From assembly GCA_964454015.1 (NCBI GenBank), contig CAYVQF010000003.1, positions 124,001 to 188,000 of the forward strand: a stretch of 64,000 nt of DNA, in the 5' to 3' direction. A program made the translations under genes and the position numbers. The stretch comes from CAYVQF01 sp964454015. Its GTDB lineage: Bacteria; Myxococcota_A; Bradymonadia; UBA4248. The notes beneath the pieces were generated by a model. That model searched no databases. It had not been told where the DNA came from and was given only the letters and a program-made list of their open reading frames with translations. Positions 34,901 through 42,815 of the stretch are shown one piece after another (within the stretch, counting starts at the first letter, position 1; every line of letters begins with the position of its first letter).

Positions 34901-37212
34901 CGTTCATCGACGAGGGACTGTTTGCGCGCCGTGATGGCGTCGCGCACCTCATCCCGTTTCAAGGCGAGGTCAGCGGTGAACTCATGGAGCTCGCCGAAGC
35001 GGGCTTCGAGGTCTTCGAGTTGGAGGAGGAGGCGGGTCAGCTCCTCATCGCATCGCTGTGGGGTGTCACAGAGGGCGAGGGATGACTGTACGCTTTGGCC
35101 GAAGAGTTTGAAGTGGGCTGCGAACTCGGCCCGGTTTTCCAGGCTGAGGAGTTGTTGGTGGCGGCTGGTGATGAGGGCGCGGACGCGGTTTATCTGGGAG
35201 AAGACCTCAGCGACCTGCTCCAAGATCTGGGTGCGTAGGGTGGGATCTGGCATTTCGAGGCCATTGATGACCTCGATGAGTAGCTGTAGTCCTTGGGCGA
35301 GGGTGTCCAATTTCTCAGCAGGTGCCTTGAGCTTGTTGGCCTTTTGGATTTGATCGAGATCAGCGCCGAGGGCATCGATTTGTTTTCGCAGGGGGGTGAA
35401 TGCTTGCCCGGCGAGGAGGAATTGGACGCATGCTTTGCCGACGTTGTCTGCGTAGCCGACGAGTTCACGCTCGAGTTTGTCGAGGGCGTCGCGGTCGATG
35501 TTGCGGACTTCGCGCAGGGTGATGAGGTGTCCGCGTTGGTTGCGCAGGGCGGTCATGGTTTCGAGGAAGCGATCGATCTGGTTCCATTGGGTGGGATCCA
35601 GGCCGCGGAGGAGGGTGCGCTGGCTCTCCTGGGCGGCGGCGAGGGCTTGGGCGGCGGCTTGGGCGAGGCGCAGCACTTTCTCGAACTCATCGATGACTTG
35701 TTCGGTGGTGCGTCTGATTTCGAGGAGGCTGTCGCGGAAGGCGATTTCTGGATGTCCCAGCCAGTCGTAGGTGTCGAGGACGCGGTTGGTGAAGGCGATG
35801 AGGTCTTCGAAGGTGCGGCGTGAAGGTTTGGCTGCCTGTACCATCCTTTGTACGGTGAAGGCATCGGAGATGCCCCGGACGAGGTCGGCATTTCCAATTT
35901 TGGCCAGGAATCCGCCGCGGTTAGGTTGGCGGGCGGCTTCTTCGGCGCTGACGAAGGGTGTTTGCCAGACTTGCACGTTGTGGGTGCGGGTGGGTTCATC
36001 GCTGGTGTTGCGGAAGACGATCATTTTGCCGTCTTCGAAGATGGAGTAGCCGTTGCCAACGATAGGGGTTTGGATTTCTTTTCTGACGAGGTTGTAGGGG
36101 TAGAGGAAGTAGGTGCCTTCGTGTTCGCGATGGAAGACGTAGAGGACGTCTTCACCGTTGGGTGAGCGGATGGCCCTCTTGAAGCGCAATCCTGTGGTGT
36201 CGGCGTCGAAGACTTTGTAGTCACCCGTTTGGAGGTAGTAGCCTCCGGGGAAGATGATGCCGTGGTCTTCGGGGAGTTGGACGCAGGCTTGTCCGATGGC
36301 GTCTTGCCGAACGGCTTCGGCAGTGCGGGTGTTGAAGATGAAGTGTCGGGTGATGCTTTCGCGGTAGGGCGTGACTTTGAGGAGGATGAGGGCGCCGAGT
36401 TTGGCGTAGTGGAAGGGAGCGTCGTCGAGGGACTGGTTGGGATCATCGACGAGCTCGGCATAGACGCCTTCGCCGCTTTCCGTGTTGTTCTCTACTTTTA
36501 TGGTGAGGTCACCGCCGACGGTCTCGACGAAGACTTCGTTGAGGATGTTGACATGGGGGTGGCGTCCTCGGACGTAATTTTCAGGCGTGGTTTCCTGCCA
36601 GGTGAAGTCGTGGGCAGGGGGGAAGACATGGTCGCGTTCGCCGCGGTTGTCGACGTAGGTGATTTGTCCTTGGCTGTCGAAAGTCCAGCGAAAGACTTTG
36701 ATATCTGGTGAGCTGGTCGAGATCTGGAAGACAGCCAGGAGGTAGCCGTCGTTGACGCGGAGTTGTTGGAGCTTGGAGTCTTTGTAGTACTCGCGCAGTT
36801 CTTTGAAGTCGCGTTGGAAGCGGGCGTCGACGAGGAAGCCATCGACGGCGCTGATGTCGATTTCGGCGAGATCGAAACCTTCAGGCGTCGTTGCGAAGCC
36901 ATGGAGGGAGAAGATGTCGCGGACAGAGGTCTCGGTCTTGAGGCCCATGAAGACGTTGTAGCCGAGGAGCAGATTGCCTTTGACGTTGACGATGTCGCGG
37001 AGCACGCAGTTGTGTTCGGTGCGGACGCGTTCTCTGCCGATACGCTCCAGCTCGGTGCCGCCAAAGTTCTGCTGTCGGTTCTTGTTGAGTTGTTCGGCGT
37101 GCTCTGCCAAGCGACGGGCTTGTTGGACGAGCCGTTGGTGGATGACGTCATAGTTGCCGAGATCGATGTCGGTGCTGTGCTCATTCTGGGTTGCGTTTGC
37201 TTTGTCCACCAT
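31975..37212 (-). CDS. Giant DNA repair ATPase (DUF3686-type N terminus plus AAA ATPase)
   Basis: This 1745-residue protein matches the layout of the bacterial DNA repair ATPase family. The N-terminal 400 or so residues are beta-rich (GFATTPEGFDLAEIDISAVD, FIFNTRTAEAVRQDAIGQA), followed by long coiled coil (about 480-870). A helical region leads to an AAA domain near 1300, with Walker A SPPGYGKTTL, Walker B VMLYLDDIQ and a sensor-like VVMAGNPYTEAG. The C-terminal 250 residues are helical. Despite the family name, its molecular role is not established. It stands alone, divergent from the unknown gene at 37564. Confidence 0.8.
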   Translation of the reverse strand: MVDKANATQNEHSTDIDLGNYDVIHQRLVQQARRLAEHAEQLNKNRQQNFGGTELERIGRERVRTEHNCVLRDIVNVKGNLLLGYNVFMGLKTETSVRDIFSLHGFATTPEGFDLAEIDISAVDGFLVDARFQRDFKELREYYKDSKLQQLRVNDGYLLAVFQISTSSPDIKVFRWTFDSQGQITYVDNRGERDHVFPPAHDFTWQETTPENYVRGRHPHVNILNEVFVETVGGDLTIKVENNTESGEGVYAELVDDPNQSLDDAPFHYAKLGALILLKVTPYRESITRHFIFNTRTAEAVRQDAIGQACVQLPEDHGIIFPGGYYLQTGDYKVFDADTTGLRFKRAIRSPNGEDVLYVFHREHEGTYFLYPYNLVRKEIQTPIVGNGYSIFEDGKMIVFRNTSDEPTRTHNVQVWQTPFVSAEEAARQPNRGGFLAKIGNADLVRGISDAFTVQRMVQAAKPSRRTFEDLIAFTNRVLDTYDWLGHPEIAFRDSLLEIRRTTEQVIDEFEKVLRLAQAAAQALAAAQESQRTLLRGLDPTQWNQIDRFLETMTALRNQRGHLITLREVRNIDRDALDKLERELVGYADNVGKACVQFLLAGQAFTPLRKQIDALGADLDQIQKANKLKAPAEKLDTLAQGLQLLIEVINGLEMPDPTLRTQILEQVAEVFSQINRVRALITSRHQQLLSLENRAEFAAHFKLFGQSVQSSLALCDTPQRCDEELTRLLLQLEDLEARFGELHEFTADLALKRDEVRDAITARKQSLVDERNRRATNLMSAAKRILEGAQRRLKAIQTEDELNAYYAADPMIHKLHQVAQHLEDIDDTLKAEEVRSQAKKLRQDALRTLRDRRDLYEEGQALIKLGRHRFAVNTQPIEVSMVPREHEGQTTMAIHINGTEFYAPVEDQDFARTLPFWGHNIISESDQVYRAEFLCAEIIAAAEERRQGLSLESLSAAMAAPEGLLGLVREFAANRFDEAYERGVHDHDTALILDKVLTMRHGAGLLRYPPQSRAWAALFWAYASPDFPKEQVHRHALSLFRLRQSFANRPEHQRFVNQLSQHLEHFFQDAALQADAQQRNLAAWYLFEQIGSAQQPRFPISSDAQRLGAAFLDYLRTSAQQQAFDDDLAALSAQPATQFSVARAWLDAFAANHPEQPRDATDEATLVMLARDRLTMEVSSARLQTEVQGLIGNHHRIVNRTLTLRLDDFYQRLERFRQEWVPGYRSYRQLRTKLLQRFRERVRLDDFAPNVMTSFVRNRLINDVYLPLIGNNLAKQIGAAGEGKRTDLMGLLLLISPPGYGKTTLMEYVGNRLGFIFMKINGPALGHAVRSLDPAEAPNATARQEVEKINLALEMGNNVMLYLDDIQHTHPELLQKFISLCDAQRKIEGVFQGRTKTYDFRGKKFCVVMAGNPYTEAGEKFQIPDMLANRADTYNLGDILQGRDDLFALSYIENALTSNQVLAPLATRDSNDIYKLIAMAQGEDVASTDLVHGYSSVEIAEIVTIFKHLFHIQAQLLQVNLAYIASASMDDAYRTEPRFQLQGSYRNMNKITEKVVAAMTPQEVQSLIDEHYTAEAQTLTNGAEANLLKLRELTHQLTPQQQTRWEQIKNDFRRIKVMGGKEDDPVARVSGAISQIGDEIVNLRQGMQNSLPQALQSLTGMVNELANPQIALNVTTPPPAGIEELLAQQVAIIERTLIPIVRTATQNSGDQDALQAKLREVLDYLRHIDTALRDGGWTWLDTPTK

Positions 37213-37563
37213 AAGTCGACCTCATGCTCGTGCATGGCGAAGGAATCACGTCCCGTTTAGCGGCGCGCCCAGCCTACGCGGTTGTTGGGAAAAGCTCAAC
37301 GGCGGGTGCTGTGGCGGCGCATGCTAGAGCGTTGTTCTAGGGCTGAGGGGGCTGGGTGTGATCGTGTTTGTGGTGGCACGGCACGGCGTGCGGTGGTGAT
37401 TGGACTGGGCGTGTTTGGGGTGGGCTTTGGGGCGGGTCAGGGTGGCCTGGTCGAGTAGTTGTGTTTGCCTGACACTTTGGGCAAGATGCGCTAGCTTGGG
37501 AGAGTGCTTGCGTAGGCTTGGGCCGTTGGCAGGAGTAGAGCCGCGGGCGTTCAATTGTGGAGG
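37213..37563. other. Divergent intergenic region upstream of the giant ATPase
   Basis: No gene is seen in 351 bases. Small inverted repeats are present: CTAGA-N7-TCTAG (37323-37339) and TTGCC-N10-GGCAA (37465-37484), either of which could be an operator. G/T-rich sequence fills the middle. Confidence 0.3.
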
Positions 37564-38277
37564 ATGGCCATCGTGTCACATCAAGCAGCGTTTTATGCTC
37601 CTTTTGAAGTCGTCGTGCTGCCTTATGAGACGACGACACCTGCTTTACGGGCCTGGTTGCGCTTGGGTGGCTTCTGCATTCCGCCAGTCTTTGCGCGTGT
37701 GCATTGGGGTCCTGCCATTTTTCGTGTGGCCCGGGAGAGTCAGGAGCCGCTGGTGTTGCGTGGGCTGGCGCCCCAGGGGAGTGCGCCGCCGTCGCTGCGG
37801 TCGGGTGGTCTCGGCGAGGAGCAGGGCGGCTACGACGATGCGAACAGCAGTGTATCGACCGGGGCTTTTCAGCCGGTGGCCAACAGCTTGCGGGGAGGTG
37901 GGGCGAAGGAGGCGTCGACGATGCAGATCGACTACGACCAGGCCAATGCTTTGGCGCGTGGGTCTAGAGGTCCGTTGACGGCGGGAGACAACACGGCCCA
38001 GGCGGCCCACCGCACGGAGCGCCTGGATCTTTCGGACTGGGGTTTCTTGTTGCGGGTCGTGCTCATTGCTGATGAGCAGAACCACGATCCCGTGGGGACT
38101 TTGGATCGTCTGCGTCCCACCATAGGGACGTGGTTACACAACGAGATTCCTCAGCCGTCACGACTTGAATACGATCGTCGTTTTCGCCGCGATGTGGAGA
38201 AAGGCTTGGCCAGGTTTTTGAGCGAGACGATTGGTCGCTTTCCAATCATCAATGTTGACATCCAGTTCATCGAGTAG
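37564..38277 (+). CDS. Unrecognised cytoplasmic protein divergent from the giant ATPase
   Basis: The protein has about 237 residues. There is no signal or TM segment. A folded N-terminal part of about 60 residues (FEVVVLPYETTTPALRAWLR) and a Gly/Ser-rich linker precede a C-terminal alpha/beta domain (LDLSDWGFLLRVVLIADEQ through FLSETIGRFPIINVDIQFIE). No family is recognised. GTGGAGG abuts the ATG at 37564; a GTG at 37573 would have better spacing. Its end overlaps the end of hypA on the other strand by 11 bases. Confidence 0.6.
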   Translation: MAIVSHQAAFYAPFEVVVLPYETTTPALRAWLRLGGFCIPPVFARVHWGPAIFRVARESQEPLVLRGLAPQGSAPPSLRSGGLGEEQGGYDDANSSVSTGAFQPVANSLRGGGAKEASTMQIDYDQANALARGSRGPLTAGDNTAQAAHRTERLDLSDWGFLLRVVLIADEQNHDPVGTLDRLRPTIGTWLHNEIPQPSRLEYDRRFRRDVEKGLARFLSETIGRFPIINVDIQFIE

Positions 38278-38620
38278 TGGTTTCACCCGAGATGGCGCGG
38301 AGGATGATGTCGTTGCCTTCGATGATCCGGACACTGGCGAGCTGACAGTGTGGACAGAGGTAGTCATCGAGGCTGGGTTGGAAGTGCAGATCACAGGTGA
38401 GGCATTGAGCGCGGAGGGGCACCTCATTCAAGTTGAGGTTGGCGTGTTGGGCGAGGGTGTTCTCGGCGAGGGCGCGAAAAGCTTCTTGCATGGCTTCGGG
38501 TTCGACGAGTCTTTGCACACCGAGATCGACGTCGATATGGGTGACTTTGGTGATGCCGTGATGGCTGGCGTTGTCGATGACCTGTTCGATGAGGGCTTGT
38601 GCGATGGACATCTCGTGCAT
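38267..38620 (-). CDS. hypA: HypA-like nickel metallochaperone
   Basis: The protein has 117 residues, the normal size. It starts MHEMSIAQALIEQV, with the nickel-binding His2, and carries the zinc Cys4 site (C73, C76, C89, C92 in QCLTC and LCPHC). HypA delivers nickel to the large subunit of [NiFe] hydrogenase, or in some bacteria to urease. No hydrogenase, other hyp or urease gene is in the window, so it is an isolated copy. The tail overlaps the unknown gene at 37564. Confidence 0.9.
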   Translation of the reverse strand: MHEMSIAQALIEQVIDNASHHGITKVTHIDVDLGVQRLVEPEAMQEAFRALAENTLAQHANLNLNEVPLRAQCLTCDLHFQPSLDDYLCPHCQLASVRIIEGNDIILRAISGETTTR

Positions 38621-38694
38621 GGTTTTGGGGGGGCTGAGTGGCTTAGGGGTGGGGCCTGGTCGCGGTGCCCGCTTCTTGGGAGGTGGAGTTTAGT

Positions 38695-40806
38695 ATGCGC
38701 AGCGTTTTGAGTCACCCGTGGTGTGTGGTGTTGACGATTCCTCTTTTGGTGGCGTTGGTGGGGGTCGTGACGGGTGCTTATGTCTATCGCTCGATGCGTT
38801 CCATGCTCTTGGAGATGGCAGGAGCTCGCTTCTCCGATAGCGCGGCCAGTGCGTCGACGCATGCACAGGCCTTGTTCATGCAGGGTCCGGAGATTCTCTC
38901 TTCGTTGCGTTTGGATGTGGAGAGCGGTGAGGCCGTGGTGACCTTCCAGCTTGGGACCCGCTTCGTGGAGATCATGCGTCATCGTCCGGGAGTAGCTTGG
39001 CTGTCGTACAGCAGCCCAGAGGGGCGCTTCGTTGGCGTTTCGCGCTTGGGAACGTCAGCGTTTTTACTTACGGAGCAGGAGGTTCTGCGTGAAGGTGTGA
39101 CGCGTCACCGGGCGTGGGAGCAGGCGGGCTCTTCGTGGCAGTTGGTGCGCGATGATGAAGCGGATGACTATGACCCGCGGTTGCGCCCCTTTTATCAGGT
39201 TGCCACGCAGACAGAGGGGATCGCCTGGACGGCGCCCTATGTGTTTTTCAACCGCGGGGTGCCGGGTATTTCTGCGGTACAGGGGGTGCGGGATCCTTTG
39301 GGGCGTTTGGTCGGGGTGTTGACCGTCGATTTCGATGTGAGCTCGTTGTCGGCGGCGCTGACGGCCAGTGCCGAGGCGAGCGGTGTACATATGTTTTTGT
39401 ATACGGACGCGGACGCGCTCCTAGCGTTGTCGGGGGCGCGCTTCGACGCGACCCCGGGGCGTGGGAGTGAGGGTGAGTTGGCGGCGTTGGCGGCCTTCGC
39501 TGACCCCATGGTGGGGGCCTATTTTGCTGCGCGTCCCAGTGTCGAGGAGGCGCGCGGGCGATTTCCCGTAGAGGTGGCTGGCGAGGTCTTCCTGGCGCGT
39601 GAGGCATCTTTTTCACCGGATGGTCAACACGCTTGGTTCGTAGGCGCCATGGCGCCGCAGGCGCGTCTGATGGCGCCAGCGACGGCGATGACCCGGTCGA
39701 GCCTGTGGTTGGGGCTGGGGGGGTTATTGTTGGTGATGGCCGTATCGGGCGTCTATGCGCGTCACATTGCGTGGGCGCGGGGTGTGGCGGCCGAGGCCAA
39801 GGCTGAGGCCAGCGAGGCGAGGCAGCGACTGGTCGAAGTGGGCAGCTATCGTTTGGTGCGGAAGTTGGGGGCGGGCGGTATGGGGGAGGTTTGGGAAGCC
39901 GAGCACGTGTTATTGGCGCGCCCTGCGGCGATCAAGTGGATACGGCGTGGGAGCAAAGGCGTGGCAGGGGAAGAGGCCAACGCGCGTTTCAAGCGGGAGG
40001 CGTTGGCGACGGCACGTTTGACGAGTCTGCATACGATCAAGGTCTTTGATTTCGGCGTGAGTGAGGAGGGGGACTTTTTTTATGTCATGGAGTTGTTGGA
40101 CGGTGCGGACTTGGACACTTTGGTTCGGCAGTGTGGCCCTTTCCCTGCGGGGCGGGTGGTGCACGTTTTGATGCAAGTGTGTGCCTCTTTGGCCGAGGCG
40201 CATGAGGCAGGCTTGATACATCGGGACGTCAAGCCAGCGAACATATATCTATGCAAGCAGGGTGTAGCCCATGATGTGGTGAAGGTGCTGGATTTTGGCT
40301 TGGTCGAGGAGGTGGGGGCCGAGGAGGAGCAGCGGGTCTTTCAGGGTGGTACCCCGGCTTACATGGCGCCGGAGGCGATCACTGGGGGGGAGATCGATGG
40401 GCGTTCGGATTTGTATTCCTTGGGCTGTGTGGGCTACTGGCTGTTGACGGGGAGCGCGGTCTTTTCAGCGCCTTCTCCTTCGGCGATGTTGATGCAGCAG
40501 GTGCAGGCGATGCCCGAGCGCCCGACTTTGCGGCTAGGTCGGGAGGATTTGCGCGATGTGGAAGCGGTGATCATGGCGTGCTTGGCCAAGGATCCCCAGG
40601 ATCGTCCGGCAGATGCTTTGCATCTTTTACGGTTATTGGGGGAGGTGAACGTGCCTGCTGACCAGCAGTGGTCGCAGGGTTTTGCGCGGCGGTGGTGGCA
40701 GGAGTACGGGGAGGCGCAGGCGGGCTTGGATCTTTTAGCGGCCTACCAAGAAGAGAAGACCTTGGTGCGCAAGGACTTGGGTGGTCCTGGTCCTTGGCAG
40801 CATTGA
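38695..40806 (+). CDS. Membrane Ser/Thr kinase with extracytoplasmic Cache-type sensor
   Basis: This 703-residue protein starts at MRSVLSHPW with GGAGG upstream. TM1 (VLTIPLLVALVGVVTGAYVY) and TM2 (LGLGGLLLVMAVSGVYA, about 345) flank an extracytoplasmic region of about 300 residues with Cache features (RLRPFYQVATQTEGIAWTAPY, GVRDPLGRLVGVLTVDF). The kinase domain (about 380-650) has GAGGMGEV, AAIK, HRDVKPANI, VLDFGLVEE and GTPAYMAPEA, so it should be active. Coupling of a two-component-style Cache sensor to a Hanks-type kinase suggests direct sensing of a small ligand. It is convergent with the next gene with zero spacing. Confidence 0.93.
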   Translation: MRSVLSHPWCVVLTIPLLVALVGVVTGAYVYRSMRSMLLEMAGARFSDSAASASTHAQALFMQGPEILSSLRLDVESGEAVVTFQLGTRFVEIMRHRPGVAWLSYSSPEGRFVGVSRLGTSAFLLTEQEVLREGVTRHRAWEQAGSSWQLVRDDEADDYDPRLRPFYQVATQTEGIAWTAPYVFFNRGVPGISAVQGVRDPLGRLVGVLTVDFDVSSLSAALTASAEASGVHMFLYTDADALLALSGARFDATPGRGSEGELAALAAFADPMVGAYFAARPSVEEARGRFPVEVAGEVFLAREASFSPDGQHAWFVGAMAPQARLMAPATAMTRSSLWLGLGGLLLVMAVSGVYARHIAWARGVAAEAKAEASEARQRLVEVGSYRLVRKLGAGGMGEVWEAEHVLLARPAAIKWIRRGSKGVAGEEANARFKREALATARLTSLHTIKVFDFGVSEEGDFFYVMELLDGADLDTLVRQCGPFPAGRVVHVLMQVCASLAEAHEAGLIHRDVKPANIYLCKQGVAHDVVKVLDFGLVEEVGAEEEQRVFQGGTPAYMAPEAITGGEIDGRSDLYSLGCVGYWLLTGSAVFSAPSPSAMLMQQVQAMPERPTLRLGREDLRDVEAVIMACLAKDPQDRPADALHLLRLLGEVNVPADQQWSQGFARRWWQEYGEAQAGLDLLAAYQEEKTLVRKDLGGPGPWQH

Positions 40807-42618
40807 TCACCGGAACCAGAGGCTTGTTTGGCGGTGGCCGCTGAAGGCGATGGCGACGAGGAAGCGGGTCTGAAAGCCAGCGGCGTCGGCGGGGAGTCCG
40901 CTCAAGGCCTCATCGCGCAGGCAGGCCATGAAGGCTTCGTCGCCGAAGGTGTCGAAGGGGGTGTTGGGGTCGGGGGCCAAGATTTCCGTTTTGGCGCCGG
41001 TGCCCCAGAAGGAGGCGACCGATTCGACGCGGGCCAACACGAGGCCTTGCACGGGTTCACCCAGACGTCGCTCCAGGCGTTCGTAACAGCGGGTGATGTT
41101 TTTTCGGCGGGCGCGGAACCACTCGTCGAGGAGCGTTTTCAGCTCGGCGGGCATGGGTGGGGCGTTATCGGTACGTTCTTCGATGAGGGGTCCGAGGGCG
41201 ATGCTGCGCTCCTGGGCGCGATCGAGGTCGAGGCTTTGGGCGGCGTTTTGGATGTCTGCGGGGAGTGATGCGGTGATGGGCGCCAGGAGTGGGATGAAGC
41301 GGGCCTCGGGGAAGAGCTGGGGCAGGCGCTGGAGTCGTTTGAGTCGGTGGGCGGCCAAGAGGGTGAGGATTTCTTCATGGGCGTCGATGGCTTCGGCGCG
41401 GAGAGCGGTGAGGCGGGCGAGCTCGGGCCATTGGGGATCGAGGACGAAGGGCACCCAGGCGAGTTCTGAGATGAGCGCCCCTGGCTGGGGTCGCTGTGGG
41501 TTGCCGGTTGGCATGAAGTAGAGCTTGGCGAGTGGCGCGGCTCTCTCTTCTGCGAGCCTGATGTCGCCACCGGCGCTGGCCGTCCGGGCGGTGATGATGC
41601 GATCGAGCAGGGTCCATTCGAGCCAGAACCAGAGCAGCGCAGCGCCCTCTTGTCCAGGTTTGAGGCTCTGATAGAGGGTCTCCGTGGCTTGCCAATCGGG
41701 CTCGTGCGCCAGCGCGTCGAGGGCGAAGAGGGCGGTGCGGGCGGCCAGGCGCAGGTGTTCGTCGTCAACGGCGGACATGAGGGCGTGAAAGCGCACGGCG
41801 CACCGGCGGAGATGATCGGCGTGGGTTCGGGCGAAGGCGCGGTGGTCGAGGCGGGCGGTGGGCGGGTTGGTGCTGGCGTCGATGGTGCAGGCTTCGAAGA
41901 GGCGGTTTTCGAGGTCTTGCAGGCAGGTGTTGGTTTGGGTGTACCATGCGGCGTCACCCGGTGGGTCATCGGCTCTGGCGATGCGGAAGGGGAAGAAGGT
42001 TTGGACGTCGGCGCGCTGTCGTCCCCGGATGAGTCCGCCATCGTGGATGGCGTAGAAGCCTGGGGTAAGGGGCACGGCGGGTTGGAGGCGCATCATGCCG
42101 GGGTGGTCTTCGAGTCGCTCGCTGACGATGGGGGCGATGGAGGCTGGCAGCCAGCCGACGAAGCCTTCGCGGCTCTTCTCCCACCAGCGCGGCGGGAGTA
42201 TGGCTTCAGGGGCGAAGCGGGTCAGGCGCAGGGTCGCTGGGTTGAGGGTTCCCGTCCATAGGACGAGTAGGGGTTGTGCTTGGTCGAGCACGGTGCCAAT
42301 GGGGCGGACAAAGCCAAAGCCACGGTCGGCGTTGGTTGGGTGTAGGTCCAGGGGGTCGCCGCGTTCGATTTCGTGCAAGCTGGGTTGGGCGCCCGTGTTC
42401 TGCACCCAGAAGAGCCCGAAGCGATCGGGGAGAGGTGAGTCGGGGAGGAGGGGCGCAGGCGCCATGGCGGGGGTTACGCCTTCGCGGGGGTCTTCGTCTG
42501 GTGGCGCCGTGGTAAGGCTTTCCCCGTTACAGGCCAGGAGGGTGGTGGCGAGGAGGGTGAGCAGGGCGAGGCGCGGTTTGCAAGGACGCGCACGGTTCAT
42601 GCAGGTGATTGGGTACAT
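40807..42618 (-). CDS. Lipoprotein with AgmX/PglI-like C-terminal domain
   Basis: This protein has about 603 residues. The signal ends in LLATTLLACNG (lipidated Cys near 30). The N-terminal half has beta-rich sequence (GFYAIHDGGLIRGRQ) like Ig-type modules. The C-terminal 100 residues have the Myxococcota AgmX/PglI-type pattern related to TonB C-terminal domains (ITRCYERLERRLGEPVQG, a central VLARVES, and a late Cys). The start may be 42618 or 42600; both keep the signal. Its stop codon abuts that of the convergent kinase (TGATCA). Confidence 0.6.
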   Translation of the reverse strand: MYPITCMNRARPCKPRLALLTLLATTLLACNGESLTTAPPDEDPREGVTPAMAPAPLLPDSPLPDRFGLFWVQNTGAQPSLHEIERGDPLDLHPTNADRGFGFVRPIGTVLDQAQPLLVLWTGTLNPATLRLTRFAPEAILPPRWWEKSREGFVGWLPASIAPIVSERLEDHPGMMRLQPAVPLTPGFYAIHDGGLIRGRQRADVQTFFPFRIARADDPPGDAAWYTQTNTCLQDLENRLFEACTIDASTNPPTARLDHRAFARTHADHLRRCAVRFHALMSAVDDEHLRLAARTALFALDALAHEPDWQATETLYQSLKPGQEGAALLWFWLEWTLLDRIITARTASAGGDIRLAEERAAPLAKLYFMPTGNPQRPQPGALISELAWVPFVLDPQWPELARLTALRAEAIDAHEEILTLLAAHRLKRLQRLPQLFPEARFIPLLAPITASLPADIQNAAQSLDLDRAQERSIALGPLIEERTDNAPPMPAELKTLLDEWFRARRKNITRCYERLERRLGEPVQGLVLARVESVASFWGTGAKTEILAPDPNTPFDTFGDEAFMACLRDEALSGLPADAAGFQTRFLVAIAFSGHRQTSLWFR

Positions 42619-42713
42619 GGTGAGCCGGTTCGAAAGGTCCAGAGTCAGGAGCCTGGTGCCATCACGCGTCGGTTTCGTGTCGCCGTGGTGAGTGTAAGGT
42701 GCCCGGGGCAGGT

Positions 42714-42743
42714 TTGAAAGGGCGAGGGTGCGCGTGCTATGTT
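42714..42743 (+). promoter_or_regulatory. Possible promoter of the tandem AAA gene
   Basis: TTGAAA, 18 bases, then TATGTT with an extended TG motif (TGCTATGTT), about 73 bases upstream of the start at 42816. Confidence 0.4.
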
Positions 42744-42815
42744 CGGCAGGTTTTGTTGCAGGAAGCGGACATGGTTTCGTGGGTAACGTGGTTTGGCGCA
42801 GCAAAGGAGGTGGCG

